A stretch of 64,000 bases of DNA. Source: Leuctra nigra (taxonomy: Eukaryota; Arthropoda; Insecta; Plecoptera; Leuctridae). The first letter of the stretch is position 1. Every line of letters begins with the position of its first letter. The stretch lies in the NCBI GenBank assembly GCA_934045905.1, contig OW203769.1, positions 2,123,202 through 2,187,201 of the forward strand, read 5' to 3'. The translations under genes were made by a program, and so were the position numbers. This document shows positions 12,901-24,557 of the stretch, piece by piece. Below the pieces are notes generated by a model. That model saw only the letters and a list, made by a program, of their open reading frames with translations. It was not told where the DNA came from and made no database searches.

Positions 12901-14452
12901 TGTCATCACGGGCAAGAGACTTGTTGTGACGACTAGGAAAACGCTCAGTGTAACGCGTTGATGAGCGAGCACTGTCTTATAGCCGACCAGACGCGATCTT
13001 GCAGGCCATCAAGGTGAACGCGTGCTCAACATGTCATCACGGGCAAGAGACTTGTTGTGACGACTAGGAAAACGCTCAGTGTAACGCGTTGATGAGCGAG
13101 CACTGTCTTATAGCCGACCAGACGCGATCTTGCAGGCCATCAAGGTGAACGCGTGCTCAACATGTCATCACGGGCAAGAGACTTGTTGTGACGACTAGGA
13201 AAACGCTCAGTGTAACGCGTTGATGAGCGAGCACTGTCTTATAGCCGACCAGACGCGATCTTGCAGGCCATCAAGGTGAACGCGTGCTCAACATGTCATC
13301 ACGGGCAAGAGACTTGTTGTGACGACTAGGAAAACGCTCAGTGTAACGCGTTGATGAGCGAGCACTGTCTTATAGCCGACCAGACGCGATCTTGCAGGCC
13401 ATCAAGGTGAACGCGTGCTCAACATGTCATCACGGGCAAGAGACTTGTTGTGACGACTAGGAAAACGCTCAGTGTAACGCGTTGATGAGCGAGCACTGTC
13501 TTATAGCCGACCAGACGCGATCTTGCAGGCCATCAAGGTGAACGCGTGCTCAACATGTCATCACGGGCAAGAGACTTGTTGTGACGACTAGGAAAACGCT
13601 CAGTGTAACGCGTTGATGAGCGAGCACTGTCTTATAGCCGACCAGACGCGATCTTGCAGGCCATCAAGGTGAACGCGTGCTCAACATGTCATCACGGGCA
13701 AGAGACTTGTTGTGACGACTAGGAAAACGCTCAGTGTAACGCGTTGATGAGCGAGCACTGTCTTATAGCCGACCAGACGCGATCTTGCAGGCCATCAAGG
13801 TGAACGCGTGCTCAACATGTCATCACGGGCAAGAGACTTGTTGTGACGACTAGGAAAACGCTCAGTGTAACGCGTTGATGAGCGAGCACTGTCTTATAGC
13901 CGACCAGACGCGATCTTGCAGGCCATCAAGGTGAACGCGTGCTCAACATGTCATCACGGGCAAGAGACTTGTTGTGACGACTAGGAAAACGCTCAGTGTA
14001 ACGCGTTGATGAGCGAGCACTGTCTTATAGCCGACCAGACGCGATCTTGCAGGCCATCAAGGTGAACGCGTGCTCAACATGTCATCACGGGCAAGAGACT
14101 TGTTGTGACGACTAGGAAAACGCTCAGTGTAACGCGTTGATGAGCGAGCACTGTCTTATAGCCGACCAGACGCGATCTTGCAGGCCATCAAGGTGAACGC
14201 GTGCTCAACATGTCATCACGGGCAAGAGACTTGTTGTGACGACTAGGAAAACGCTCAGTGTAACGCGTTGATGAGCGAGCACTGTCTTATAGCCGACCAG
14301 ACGCGATCTTGCAGGCCATCAAGGTGAACGCGTGCTCAACATGTCATCACGGGCAAGAGACTTGTTGTGACGACTAGGAAAACGCTCAGTGTAACGCGTT
14401 GATGAGCGAGCACTGTCTTATAGCCGACCAGACGCGATCTTGCAGGCCATCA
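9961..14452 (-). repeat. 131-bp satellite array 1 (34 units visible)
   Basis: The period is exactly 131 bp. CTAGGAAAACGCTCAG begins at 10051, 10182 and so on to 14374, giving 34 copies with no difference seen between units. On the minus strand each unit begins TCGTCACAACAAG and ends with the family A 3' hairpin and CTAG, joined directly to the next TC. A TATAA word (GGCTATAAGACAG) lies just upstream of each hairpin. The array runs into the 200-N gap, so its true length is unknown. Confidence 0.95.
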
Positions 14453-14652
14453 NNNNNNNNNNNNNNNNNNNNNNNNNNNNNNNNNNNNNNNNNNNNNNNN
14501 NNNNNNNNNNNNNNNNNNNNNNNNNNNNNNNNNNNNNNNNNNNNNNNNNNNNNNNNNNNNNNNNNNNNNNNNNNNNNNNNNNNNNNNNNNNNNNNNNNNN
14601 NNNNNNNNNNNNNNNNNNNNNNNNNNNNNNNNNNNNNNNNNNNNNNNNNNNN
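14453..14652. other. Assembly gap (200 N)
   Basis: Exactly 200 unknown bases interrupt the satellite. Two hundred is a conventional placeholder, so the real distance and even the orientation of the flanking contigs are uncertain. Open frames that cross it are artefacts. Confidence 0.99.
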
Positions 14653-14817
14653 GACTGAGGGAATATGTCTCATTGGATGTGCGCGATTTTCCAGTTTAGA
14701 CGACAGAGCATTCAATCACACGACCTTGCCTTCTTCAAGAAGGCGTAGGAACTAGATTTTGTCTTTTGTTTTTGTTGAAATGTTCGAGAAGGAAGTTTCT
14801 CATCTTTATTTCATCTT

Positions 14818-15015
14818 TTTTTTTTTTGGAGGTAACCTGCGAAATAAAAACGCGCACCCCGACTGGGAATCGAACCCAGATCCTTCGGGTTTCCGGACCT
14901 ATGCTTTAGCCATTAAGCTATCGGGACGCATTCTTAATCAGCAGGTTGGGTTGCCATACAACTCTTGCGAGTCCGAGTATCTGACCTATACTCCTATACC
15001 TATACCTATACTATA
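14818..15015 (-). mobile_element. Complete tRNA-derived SINE with 13-bp target duplication
   Basis: On the minus strand the tRNA-like head has an A-box-like TAGCTTAATGGCTAAAGC and a B box GGTTCGATTCCCAG in a 5-bp T stem CTGGG/CCCAG. A 7-bp acceptor-like stem is formed by GTCCCGA and TCGGGGT. The element ends in A11 (14818-14827 on plus). TTTATTTCATCTT flanks it at 14805-14817 and 15016-15028, which proves retroposition. The anticodon arm does not fold well, so this is not called a functional tRNA gene. Confidence 0.85.
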
Positions 15016-15242
15016 TTTATTTCATCTTGTCTCGCATTATTTGTTATAAAAAAACAATAGTATTCCCGTTCTTATGTCATTGTACACTTTCGGAGCCATC
15101 ATGATTTCCTTGTAAGTACCACGTGACTGAAATTCTCACATCTGATTGGTCAACGACGCCAATCGGGCGTCTTCAATCATCCAGATTAGAGCTAGTCTCT
15201 ATACTCCCGATTCGATCGGAAATTGGTAAGAATCGGATGATC

Positions 15243-15328
15243 GGCCAGTTCACACGCGCACATCCAAATGAGACTTATGGTAGAAGTATACGAATTAGTT
15301 GCGTGCAATCAACCGTGTGAATGGACCT
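15243..15328. mobile_element. Tiny MITE with GGYC..TTCACACG ends
   Basis: GGCCAGTTCACACG near 15243 is mirrored by CGTGTGAATGGACC ending near 15328. A related right half (ATGGTAGAAGTATACCAATTAGTTGCG) appears at 51557-51606, immediately outside the right mirrored arm. It is noncoding. Confidence 0.5.
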
Positions 15329-15494
15329 TAAACTTTGCCATGCAGTATGAATGATCTGTCTGTGAATACTGAATACCCACCGTTGAATACAGCACAAATA
15401 TTGGACTGATTATCATCAAAATGAACAGAGCTGTTTTGGCAATTGGCTGCATTACAGACTCCAGTACTTGTACGACCCTGTGAAGAAGAAAGTG

Positions 15495-15975
15495 GTTGAA
15501 AACGCCCTGTGTTACGCGTTGATAAGCGAGCAGTAGTATTGCATGCGAACTGATGCGTGTGAAAGTTGCTGCTCCACAGATCCTGGTAAAAGCTTGAACG
15601 ACAACATGAGTCAAACATGAAGTGATTATTACTTTGATACTTTGATATTTACCCTTTTTAAAGTATTTAATACATTTGTGAACAATTTCAAAACAAGCAT
15701 TTAAAATGTATGTAAATATTACTTACTCTACAATTATTTATTTACCAAATTGTCTGAAAAATGTGAAACCTAAAATTTTGGTCCAAAATTTGAAAATTTG
15801 AAGTTGATAGGTAAAAAGGTCAAATTTTTTAAATGTCAACCAATCATAATATGATCTCGTTCAGAAACTATTTCTGTAACCGCTGATATTACATTATATA
15901 GTGTGGGTGTGCAAAATTTCTGATCGATTGGTTCAAATGTGTGACCTGGGTATTAGCTAACAGAAAGAATATAAT
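15495..15975 (-). mobile_element. Family A fragment next to the odorant-receptor exon
   Basis: The minus-strand 3' hairpin (GCTCGCTTATCAACGCGTAAC variant) is at 15495-15533. The family 5' domain phrase GTGTGCAAAATTTCTGATCGA is at 15909-15930. It sits within the putative intron downstream of the receptor exon that ends at 15988. Open frames at 15309-15618 read through it and are not genes. Confidence 0.6.
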
Positions 15976-15987
15976 ACCAGTACTCAC

Positions 15988-16553
15988 TCCAACAGATCTT
16001 GATGATGTTTGACGCAGTCGCCGAGGAGGCGGTGCATTTCAAGGTCAAACCTCTTCTTCCTTATCTGTTGCCAAACATCTTCTTTGTGTCTACGGTTGAA
16101 TTCTTGCCTCCACCAGGCGCTCTCAATAGGCAACTCATCTGCCTGATTGTCCACAATGTCTTGGCAGTGAGAGTCCAAGGTCACAGAGCAATCTATGCCC
16201 AACCCAAGTTGCTGCGATCTTCTTGACAAATCTCTTCTCCGTACTCTGCGAGGATTTCTCTGAGCAAATCTTCCAACTCCCGCTGCTTTCATCCATTTGC
16301 CAGCAGCTCGCGTAAGAATAGCTTCAAGTCGAATGTTCGCTCTTGCGCGTTGAGGCAAGTGGCTCAGATTGTATCTCAGTAACTTCCACTGAACGATCGC
16401 AAACACGAAGGATGACAGAATGAAATTGATTGGTATGAGAAGAGAGAGAGAGTCGTGGGAGAATTGCGTGAATGCGAATAGAAGAAGTGTTGTTTCGAAC
16501 ATTGGTGAAGCGGTTTGATCGTAGGGCGTCCAGAACCTGGAAACATTCCACGA
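15988..16553 (-). CDS. Odorant receptor, internal exon (7tm_6 family), partial
   Basis: The minus-strand frame contains FWTPYDQTASPMFE, a hydrophobic segment (SLLIPINFILSSFVFAIVQW), then KLLRYNLSHLPQRA and, at the end, CVKHHQDLL. PYD..SP.(F/Y)E, the aromatic/hydrophobic helix followed by LLRY.L, and C..HHQ.LL are hallmarks of insect odorant receptors around TM3-TM4. Such receptors are membrane cation-channel subunits acting with Orco in olfactory neurons. The frame ends at a strong donor, GGA|GTGAGT (15988/15987), and upstream it meets a stop at 16554-16556 next to a TAG acceptor. The cytoplasmic loop between the LLRY and HHQ regions is long (about 100 residues) and Arg-rich. No companion exons are found nearby, so this could be a gene fragment or pseudogene. 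Confidence 0.7.
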
Positions 16554-17135
16554 CTACTTGAGGCACTTCCGGGCTAGCTATGGTATCATAATCATATTTA
16601 TGGGGACTTACTTCGATTTCTGGGTAATGTATAAAAACGAAATAGTGGTAATAACATTCAAAAACATCACCATTAACTTCAATTGTATTTATGAAATAAT
16701 GTCGACATATCCCCTCAAATATCCACATGTGGTAGTTAGTTCTACACATATTCTATCAAAGAAAAGATAATAGTGTTGTAATCGAATCAGTTATTCAAGT
16801 AAGGGCATCAGTCCACAACATTACGAAATCAACTTTAGTGTGGAAATAGCATTATTGATGATAGACGCACGTATTCTGAAGAAATGGCATCAGTCCGTTT
16901 CCCACACGGGATGGAAATTAATAATCTAACTTGCATGTATTCAAGACAAGTTCATCACATGCAAGTCATCAACAAGCCATAAAATGACTAATTTCACCTT
17001 AGACTAACAGTTATTTAGTCTAAGATTTCACAAACATATTCATATGTACTTCCTTGTAAAGTTTCTGCTTTGTTGAATAAATGATATTTGAGCGGAATCA
17101 TATGATTGAGCATTATTTTGTACATTATTAGTATA
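16554..17135. other. Non-genic interval upstream of the receptor exon
   Basis: I see no further receptor exon. The phrase AAGTAAGGGCATCAGTCCA (16798-16816) recurs as AAGTAAGGGCATGAGTCCA at 18498-18516 and, inverted, near 18704-18721. This suggests that the family B copy at 17136-18467 and flanking DNA lie inside an older repeat. Confidence 0.4.
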
Positions 17136-18467
17136 TCCCCATAAAAAACACTCCGTGTAAAAAAACAGCCAAGTCTCTTCAACTAAAAAAAAAAATATGA
17201 AATCTAAAAATTCTGCACTGAAACGTAGTGATATCAAAAAATGAGCCAAGTCAAAACTTTATTTGAAAATTAAAAAATACTTGGCGCATCGTGTATATAA
17301 ATAGCTTAGAAGTATAGGCTAGATATAAATACATATACTTATAGTACCTATACCTACAATGCCCTAAAAAAACGATGCGCCAAGTATTTTTTAATTTTCA
17401 AATAAAGTTTTAACTTGGTTAATTTTTTGATATCACTACGTTTCAGTGCAGAATTTTTAGATTTCATAATTTTTTTTTTTAGTTGAAGAGACTTGGCTGT
17501 TTTTTTACACGGAGTGTTTTTTAAGGGGATATCACTTTTTTTTTAGTTTATTTACACAACTTGTAAAGCTTATTAGGGCAACAATGGCTAATTCCTTTAA
17601 AAAAATACGCCATTTCCGAATTAGTTACTAAAAAAATATTGTTTGGAGCTAAATTTAAACTTAAAGTGATATGCCATGAAGAATTGCGAAAGCATCGTTC
17701 CAATAGGTCCAGCCGTTTTCGAGATATGGCATCACTTCCGGTTTTCAAAATGGCGGCTGAAAGCTCTTACACATTGTAGGTATTAATATGTATATAAATA
17801 CTAATATTTCATTATAAGCCTTCTGAATATATAGTTGGTTTTTATATAAAGGGAAGTGAATTTAAGCAGATTTCGCTAAACTATGACGTCATTTCCGGTT
17901 TTAGTAATTAGAAAACTTTAATTTAACTATTGTTATTTCATAAAGAGGACCGTCTGAATCGATTGGCGCAAATTTCGTTCCGATCGGTTAAGCCGTTTTT
18001 GAGATATGACGTCGCTTCCGGTTTCAAAATGGCGACTACCGGTTTGATTTATAAAAAGGCACCTCAGACGCCAAAAGTGCACATGTGGTAAAAATTTCAG
18101 ATCGATCGGCTAAGCCGTTTAGGCTGTGGCGGTGATAGCGGTGTTTCCTGATATCATTATCATCATCATCAGATAGGTTTTAAAAAGGGTGTAATTTCAC
18201 TGTTTTCACGGCCCTCTAGCACGCAAATGGCATAACCATTTGTTCCCAAATTTAGTATATGGAGTGGGGTGGGCCATAGCTCGAAATTAAGATATTTCAC
18301 AACAATGTGAGATTTTCCAATTTTATGATCCAGTAGGCCGAAAATGCCATGTTGTTGCTTACAGTAAAAGTGGTTGGTCTGCTCCTCAGTTATTAGGCAT
18401 TTACGGTATGTTGAGTGCGTGTGAGTGTACGGTACGACTTGGCTGGGTGGAGCGACCGCTCCACTAG
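17136..18467 (+). mobile_element. Family B composite element, full length
   Basis: It starts TCCCCATAAAAAACACTCCG, then a foldback (17136-17530) whose arms of about 150 bp match inverted, including CTTGGCGCATCG / CGATGCGCCAAG. Monomers with CGGTTTTCAAAATGGCGGC and CCGGTTTCAAAATGGCG follow in the opposite sense at about 17740 and 18020, together with TGACGTCATTTCCGG. The 3' domain follows, and the GTGGAGCG/CGCTCCAC hairpin ends CTAG at 18467, then AT. Confidence 0.8.
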
Positions 18468-18860
18468 ATGCAGTTCTGGGAAATGAACTTGTATTCAAGT
18501 AAGGGCATGAGTCCAGAGCAAAAAAGCCATAAAATTTTGATGTTATAAGGTTCGAATAAATAATCTGACAAACAGGTTTAAAAGCTAATATTTTTTACTA
18601 TTTAAAATTTTTACTATTTAATACTATTCATTTTTTTCAAAAATAACTACAAAGTTTTATATAGTTTTTTTATCATATATCTCAGAACTACTTACCATGG
18701 ACTCATGCCCTTACTTGAAATAACTATACCTACGCACGTAAGCTAACTAAAACTAACCGTCATGTTTTAATTGTTACGTTTTCTAACAATAGTAGATAAG
18801 AAGAAAGTTGATTGATTTCGAGTTTGATTTGAATATGTCTTAAGAAAGACTGGTTAGTTT
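18468..18860. other. Non-genic AT-rich interval
   Basis: No gene is visible. It holds a palindromic pair of the phrase AAGTAAGGGCATGAGTCCA (18498 forward, about 18704-18721 reversed), suggesting the ends of an older short inverted-repeat element. Confidence 0.4.
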
Positions 18861-18861
18861 T

Positions 18862-19955
18862 ATTAAATAATAAACTTTATTTTCCTTTTCCAAAAATACA
18901 GTGGGTAAAGGAGGTAGGAAAACCTACCCACACAAATGCAAGAGCCTATTAAATTATTATTGAAACCGGCTGGCCGGGCCTGACGTTTCTTCAACTTCTG
19001 CGTTAGCTTCATCTTCTTCCACTTCCTCTTCCTCTTCTTCCACTTCATCTTCTTCTCTATCTACCAATGCCCGTCACAAGTCTCTATTTAACCACCATTC
19101 TCCTTTCTTCACCATCTCCCATTGCTCGCCTCTCACTTCGACATCTTCTTCAACTAAACCACGCCACCTCGCTCTCGGTCTCCCTCTTTGCCTCTTTCCC
19201 AGCTCCAACTTTTCAAACTCTTTCCGAGGTATTCTCTCCATGTCCATCCTTTTGATATTCCCAAACAATTTCAAACGCCCTCTACCAATCTTAAAGCACA
19301 CGTTTTCTACTCCCAATTCCTTTCTTATCTTAGTACTTCTGATCTTATCGAACTTTGTTACTCGCTTCATACTTCTCAGGAATTTCATCTCTGATGATTG
19401 TATTTGAGTTTCTTATTTTCCTCCAATTGTCCAAGTTACTGCTCCGTAAGTTAGTATGGATGAAATACATCTGATAGATGATTAACTTACAGCACATCGG
19501 AAAATCTTCGTCCCATAATAACTTTCTCAGAGTTTGGTAGAAGCTCTCTGCCTTATTGACTCTTTCTCATATTTAGAGTTTCACTCTTTTCCTTGCTTAT
19601 TTTCAATCCAAACTCTTCTGTAACTTCACTCCACCTGTCAATCTTTCTTTGCACCATTACATAATTGTCTCCCCATACCATAATATCATCTGCATTCACT
19701 CACGTTCTATCCTTTGATCTATCCTTCGATCTTCGATCTAGTCTATACACTATCCTTCGATTTTAATCAGCATCTCATCCACTATTACGATAAATAGTGT
19801 TGGGGATAGTACACTGCCTTGTATCAGTTCCTCACTTACTTCAAACCATTCTGTTCGTCCCATATTTGTCTGCACGCAACTCATACTGTTATGATACAAA
19901 CTCTGAATCCTCTCCACTATTCCATTTACAACTCCCTTTATCCTTAAGGCCATTG
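18862..19955 (-). pseudogene. 5'-truncated, frameshifted LINE reverse transcriptase
   Basis: Minus strand. The frame at 19953-19750 carries IQGSVLSPTLFIVIVDEML, matching the RT motif GxxQGxxLSPxLF. A second frame has the catalytic A-D-D at 19693-19685, followed by VWGDN and a GLKISKEKSE-like segment. A third (19388-19074) has LKLFGNIKRMD, RIPRKEFE and RGRPRARW, the usual C-terminal tail of RTE/Jockey-like LINEs. Three frames are needed, so at least two frameshifts exist and it is inactive. The 3' region ends near 18880 with AATAAAGTTTATTATT. It normally encodes copy-making by target-primed reverse transcription. Confidence 0.8.
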
Positions 19956-20654
19956 CATATCACGTGACTTTATTTCTCTACATCCGATCAAAAGAAATTG
20001 TTACCTACCTATGAGAACATAATTTACATCGTTCATGTTGAGTAATCCAAGGTGATTTATGAAGGAAATTCACTGCATACTGGAGCTTATCAATACTTTC
20101 AGTCAATATTATTTAATTTTGCAGTGATTTAATAATAAAAACAACACAAATCTCGTGTATACGTACGCGTGTGAAGACTGTCAAAACCAAGTGCTGTTCG
20201 TTTAAACATTACATTCATAATTGTGGATATAATTAATATCTCAACATTTCGTTGGAAAGAGGAAGAAAGAGCGCATGTTATACATTAGACATTGCGTCAG
20301 GTTTGTGATGCATATGTGCCTTTTTATAAGAGTAATGTTTGCTGTTCTTGGCAACTCGTAGAATTTCCTTCAACTTTAGGTCTTGATTTGAGAATATTTA
20401 GGTGCAAGGAAGTAAAATCATCTAATATGTTATTTTCGCAGTTCTTTTCTGCGTAGATTAGTTCCAACAGATGTGTCCTAACTTATCTGATGAGGGAGAA
20501 GTCTTTGCTAAACTGAACCCTTCCAAGTGAAAATGTGTAGCTTTTTGGTTGAATAGTCATGTGATATACAGCCACCTAAAGCACTCCCACACTCGTTCTC
20601 TTGGCAGGCGGTCATAAGCTTACTCCAAGTCCAGGAATGCCATCTTCTCTCCAT
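19956..20654. other. Non-genic interval
   Basis: I see no gene, RNA or clear repeat between the LINE remnant and the family B copy beginning at 20655. Confidence 0.4.
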
Positions 20655-21990
20655 ATCTAGTGGAGCGGTCGCTCCACCCAGCCAAGTCGTACTATACACT
20701 CACAGTCACTCAACATACCGTAAATGCCTAATAAACTGAGGAGCAGACCAAACACTTTTACTGTAAGCAACAACATGGCATTTTCGGCCTACTGGATCTC
20801 AAAATTGGTAAATCTCACATTGTTGCGAAATATCTTAATTTCGAGCTATGGCCCACCCCACTACATTTACCAAATTTGGGAACAATAGGTTATGCCATTT
20901 GCGCGCTAGAGGACCGAGAAAACAGTGAAATTACACCACTTTCTGATTCTGAAGATGATGATGATTCTGATGATATCACGAAACGTCGCTATCACCGCCA
21001 CAGCCTAAACGGCTGAACCGATCAACCTGAAATTTTTACCACATGTGCACTTTTGGCGTCTGAGGTGCCTTTTTATAAAACCAACCGGAAGCCGCCATTT
21101 TGAAACCGGAAGTGACGTCATAACTCAAAAACGTCTGGACCGATTAGAACGAAATTAGCGCCATTCGATTAAGATGGTCATCTATATGAAGTATCAATAA
21201 AAAAAATATTATTTTCTTATTTTCTAAACCGGAAGTGACGTCATAAATACGCAATATTTAACTTATTTCAACAAATTATACTTAAAATACGTACATAATT
21301 AACTTACATTGTAACATAGACAATACAATTTATATATTCAAGGTAGCAGTGTTCTCGGCCGCCATTCCTGAAACCGGAAGTGACGTCATATATCTAAAAC
21401 GCCTGTACCGATTGCAACTGAACTAGCTCCTGCGTATTCATTCTGCTATTTATTTGAAAAATCAATTGTGAAAAATGAATAAATAAATTAATGGTACCGG
21501 AAATGGCGGCAGGAACCACTAAATGAAACCGGAAGTGACGTCATATATTACAAACGGCATGACCGATTTTACGGAAATATAGGGATTAGGAATTCAGATG
21601 GTCGTTCATGAAGGTATCAACTAGATAAAACTAGATTGTTTTCTTATTACCTATACCGGAATTCGGCCGCTATTTCAAAACCGGAAGTGACGTCATGTAT
21701 CGAAAACGGCTGGATCGATTATAACGAAACTTAAGCTATTCTTCTTGGATAATCATTTTCATCTTATACCAAACGCAACTTTTCATATTAACCAAATCGG
21801 TTGAGGCGTATTTTTTTAAAGAAATTAGTCCCTGCTCGGACATGTGCTACAAGCTGTATGAATAAACTAACAAAAGAAGTGATATCCCAGAAAAAACACT
21901 CCGTGTAAAAATACCAGCCAAGTCTCTTTAACTATAAACAAAAATAGAAGAAATCTAAAAATTCAGCACTGAAAAGGAGTGATATCAAAA
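20655..21990 (-). mobile_element. Family B composite element, foldback end truncated
   Basis: The CTAG hairpin end is at 20655, followed by the 3' domain. Monomers with GCCGCCATTTTGAAACCGG and AGTGACGTCATA words lie at about 21085, 21235, 21375, 21530 and 21685, then the sequence CTGTATGAATAAACTAACAA and one foldback arm. The arm stops at about 21990 just after GATATCAAAAAAG, and the second arm is missing. Positions 21350-21890 are closely similar to 56370-57840, giving the empty site for the family A insertion in that copy. Confidence 0.75.
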
Positions 21991-22040
21991 AAGCGACGCA
22001 TGATCTTGCCAAGACTGTTACCCGCGTATCCTCGACTCAC

Positions 22041-22250
22041 CACCAACAGATTAGGCTGATACGCGTTACACTCACCCAACTTATAGAGCACTGTCTCCAT
22101 GAGCCACCAACTGTCCTTGCTCTCATCATTGATCACGTCTCTCACTCGCTGATATCTCTCTCGGATGAATGCCATGACAGTCCTCCTCGTTCCTCTCTGT
22201 CTGTCTGGATAACAGCTCTTCAGCAAGTCCGCGCCAATCACAGCAGGAAT
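22041..22250 (-). CDS. Unrecognised possible exon
   Basis: The minus-strand frame contains IGADLLKSCYPDRQ, TVMAFIRERYQRVRDVIND and SWWLMETVLYKLGE. It then meets a strong donor-like GGTG|GTGAGT at 22041/22040. Residue composition is protein-like, unlike the surrounding frames. I do not recognise the family, and no convincing acceptor is visible upstream. It starts where the family B arm is broken, so it may be a captured or deletion-joined gene fragment. It lies beyond the stop of the Myb/SANT gene and is not part of it. Confidence 0.35.
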
Positions 22251-22251
22251 T

Positions 22252-22500
22252 CAAGATTAGATTAGATTAGATTAGTTTGGCGAGCATATGCTCGCCGGCG
22301 TAGCTGCAATGGATCATTGGCCAACACAAACCCCACCACCGCGATAAGGTGGCAGCCGTAGATGGGGAGCAGGAATTCAACATGGATGCGATTGAATCAA
22401 TATATTTCAATAGCTTATTGATCGAGATATTGTGCAATAGACATGCCACACGGTCTTGCGATTCATCAATTATGTAAGCTCTGCCCTGGCCATTCAAAAC
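22252..22500. repeat. (ATTAG)n run and duplicated GCAGGAATTCAA junction
   Basis: A short (ATTAG)n run of about four units lies at 22255-22276. The word GCAGGAATTCAA occurs before it (22241) and again at 22369. This is the pattern expected of a retroelement with a simple-repeat tail and a short target duplication, but no RT frame is present. Confidence 0.4.
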
Positions 22501-22734
22501 GCAACAAAATTTAAAATTTTTGTTGCAGATGGCAGCGCTGGGTATTAAATCGTATTCGTTTCATGCATCGATACGAGAACCATATACCAACATGAATCTA
22601 AAGCCATAAAATTCAACCCGTGAACAAAATTCCAGACAAGTCTACAAAATAGGGGATATCTGAAATGCCATCTCTGACAAGAAGATGATAGCGTATTTGA
22701 GCAGTTGTGCAATGTTTGGGCATCTAGTATAATA

Positions 22735-23560
22735 CCGGGTGGCGCAAAAAAATCCCCCTGATTGAGAGGTCACTATATCGAAACTATTATAGATAGGGTT
22801 CAGAAATTTGTACACTTATTAGAAAACATACCAAAATTTAATATGTGCAAGTTTCAAAAACATTACTATTGTAGGAAAAAAGTTACAGCTGTTCAAATTT
22901 GGTTGTCAAAAAATTGATTAAACGGAGCTCAAGTAGCGCGCGTCGAGAAAACTTCCAATGACCGGGACGCTGTTTCTTCAAAACTACATACGATATCAAG
23001 CTGAAAATTTCAAATTATATTCAAAATAGATTAAGATCGATTGTGTAAAAATTTCAATCAATTTGAATGAATGAAACGAAAATTATGGAACCTGGAAGTT
23101 GAGCTTGGAAACCGAATAGTGGGAAAAGAATCACTTTTCTAACGTGTGTAATAAAACTTAAGAAATAATCTTCATTTTCTGATTTGACGCTTAACTTCAA
23201 GGTTCTATAATTTTCGTTACATTCATTCAAATTGACTGAAATTTTTACACAAACAACCTTATTATATTTTCAATATAATTTGAAATTTTCAGCTTGATAT
23301 CATACGTAGTTTTGAAGAAACAGCGTTCCGGCCATTGGAAATTTTCTTGACGCGCGCTTTTTGAGCTCAGTATAATCAATTTTTTGATAACCAAATTTGA
23401 ACAGCTGTAACTTTTTTCCTACAATAGTAAAGTTTTTGAAACTTGCACATATTAAATTTTGGTATGTTTTCTAATATGTGTACAAATTTCAATATCCTAT
23501 CTATAATTGTTTCGATATAGTGACCTCTCAATCAGGGGGATTTTTTTTTGCGCCACCCGG
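22735..23560. mobile_element. TA-flanked DNA transposon (Tc1/mariner-like MITE), complete
   Basis: TA at 22733-22734 and 23561-23562 flank termini CCGGGTGGCGC and GCGCCACCCGG. The inverted arms are very long (over 250 bp with divergence) and include ATCCCCCTGATTGAGAGGTC and TATAGATAGG. The 826-bp body has no transposase frame. The second, edge-truncated copy is at 1-678. Confidence 0.8.
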
Positions 23561-23706
23561 TATGTGCCAAATAATTGGGGTTTCTATCCTAAAATACGAA
23601 ATTAGTTTAATCTCGCCTTTGTTTCATAATGCAAAACTTTTCCCAGAATATATGTTTTCAGTCAGAGTACAGCTCTGACAAAAAAAAATTCAAACTGTAT
23701 GCTTAA

Positions 23707-24090
23707 GACGACTGGGTAGTGAGTTTGACATTGAAGAGTTTTTTTAATCGAATTGTATCAATATCTTTTACCACTGTAGTTAACAAAATAAGCCTTTGTA
23801 CGAGAATTCAGAACAGTTCAATGAAAATAATTTCATAGCTTGTAATGGCTTATTAGATTTACTTTGTCCTACAAATGTTTAGTGCCCGAAAATTAGTAAA
23901 AATATGGCACTAAACTTCTGTTGGACAAAATAAAACTAATAAATTATTCCAAACTATGAAATTCTTTTCATTGAACTGTTCTGAATACTCGTACAAAGCC
24001 CTATTTGTTAACAATTACCTACATTGGTAAAAGATATTGATAAAAATCGATTAAAAACTCTTCAAGGCCACGCTCACTACTCAGCCCTCT
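23707..24090. mobile_element. Foldback element
   Basis: AAGCCTTTGTACGAG, CAGAACAGTTCAATGAAAA and GTAAAAGATATTGAT-like words on the left are mirrored on the right (CATTGAACTGTTCTG, CTCGTACAAAG). Each arm is about 170 bp and imperfect, around a short centre near 23895 containing TTTAGTGCC. It is noncoding. Confidence 0.65.
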
Positions 24091-24557
24091 TAAAGACTTC
24101 ATGACATTATTATTGTACAAGGAAAACGTCATATAAAAATTGATATTGAAATGGCCAAGCTTGTTTCGCTTTCCATTGGGAAATCCAGAGCACACAGGCG
24201 CTTCCACTAGCAAAGTTGCGACCACTCAGTGCATATTTCTCGCACTTAATATTATCTCAGCGCAAGCCATTGTACTCGAATAATCCAAGAAGGCCGCTTT
24301 AACAATGGTTGCTGTTCCTATGTGAATCTTCAGTTAGGTAGTGAAAGACCTAATTATCAAGAATAACAAATTCTAAGACACATTCTATAAAATTCACTGC
24401 AATTTAAGGTTATACACATCCTTGTTTTGCACTGGGGTTGCACTTCTTGCCGCACTAGTGCAGAGCATGACGTCACAGGGCAATTTACATTCAGTGTACG
24501 CCATTGAAAAAGTTATTTAAGTAAAACATGACATATTGCGAGTTCAGACAGGATTTT

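Larger units (their letters stand above)
7667..14452 (+). repeat. Left arm of a very large inverted duplication
   Basis: Every base I compared is the exact reverse complement of 44773-51558, with the coordinates of paired bases summing to 59225 and no indel. Identical frames at 8038-8223 and 51002-51187, and at 9702-9899 and 49326-49523, confirm it. The arm holds a family A 3' end, a hairpin, a TA-type MITE, a large foldback and then the 131-bp satellite. The inner end is lost in the assembly gap. Confidence 0.9.

Noticed and set aside
9961..14452. CRISPR-like regular repeat
   Set aside because: The entire 131-bp unit is identical from copy to copy with no variable spacers, and the sequence is eukaryotic. 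It is a satellite.
14386..14755. Open frames across the N gap
   Set aside because: They consist mostly of unknown bases and have no meaning.
14850..14936. Functional tRNA gene on the minus strand
   Set aside because: A and B boxes and acceptor/T stems are present, but the anticodon arm does not pair, and the unit is flanked by a target duplication with an A tail. It is a SINE head.
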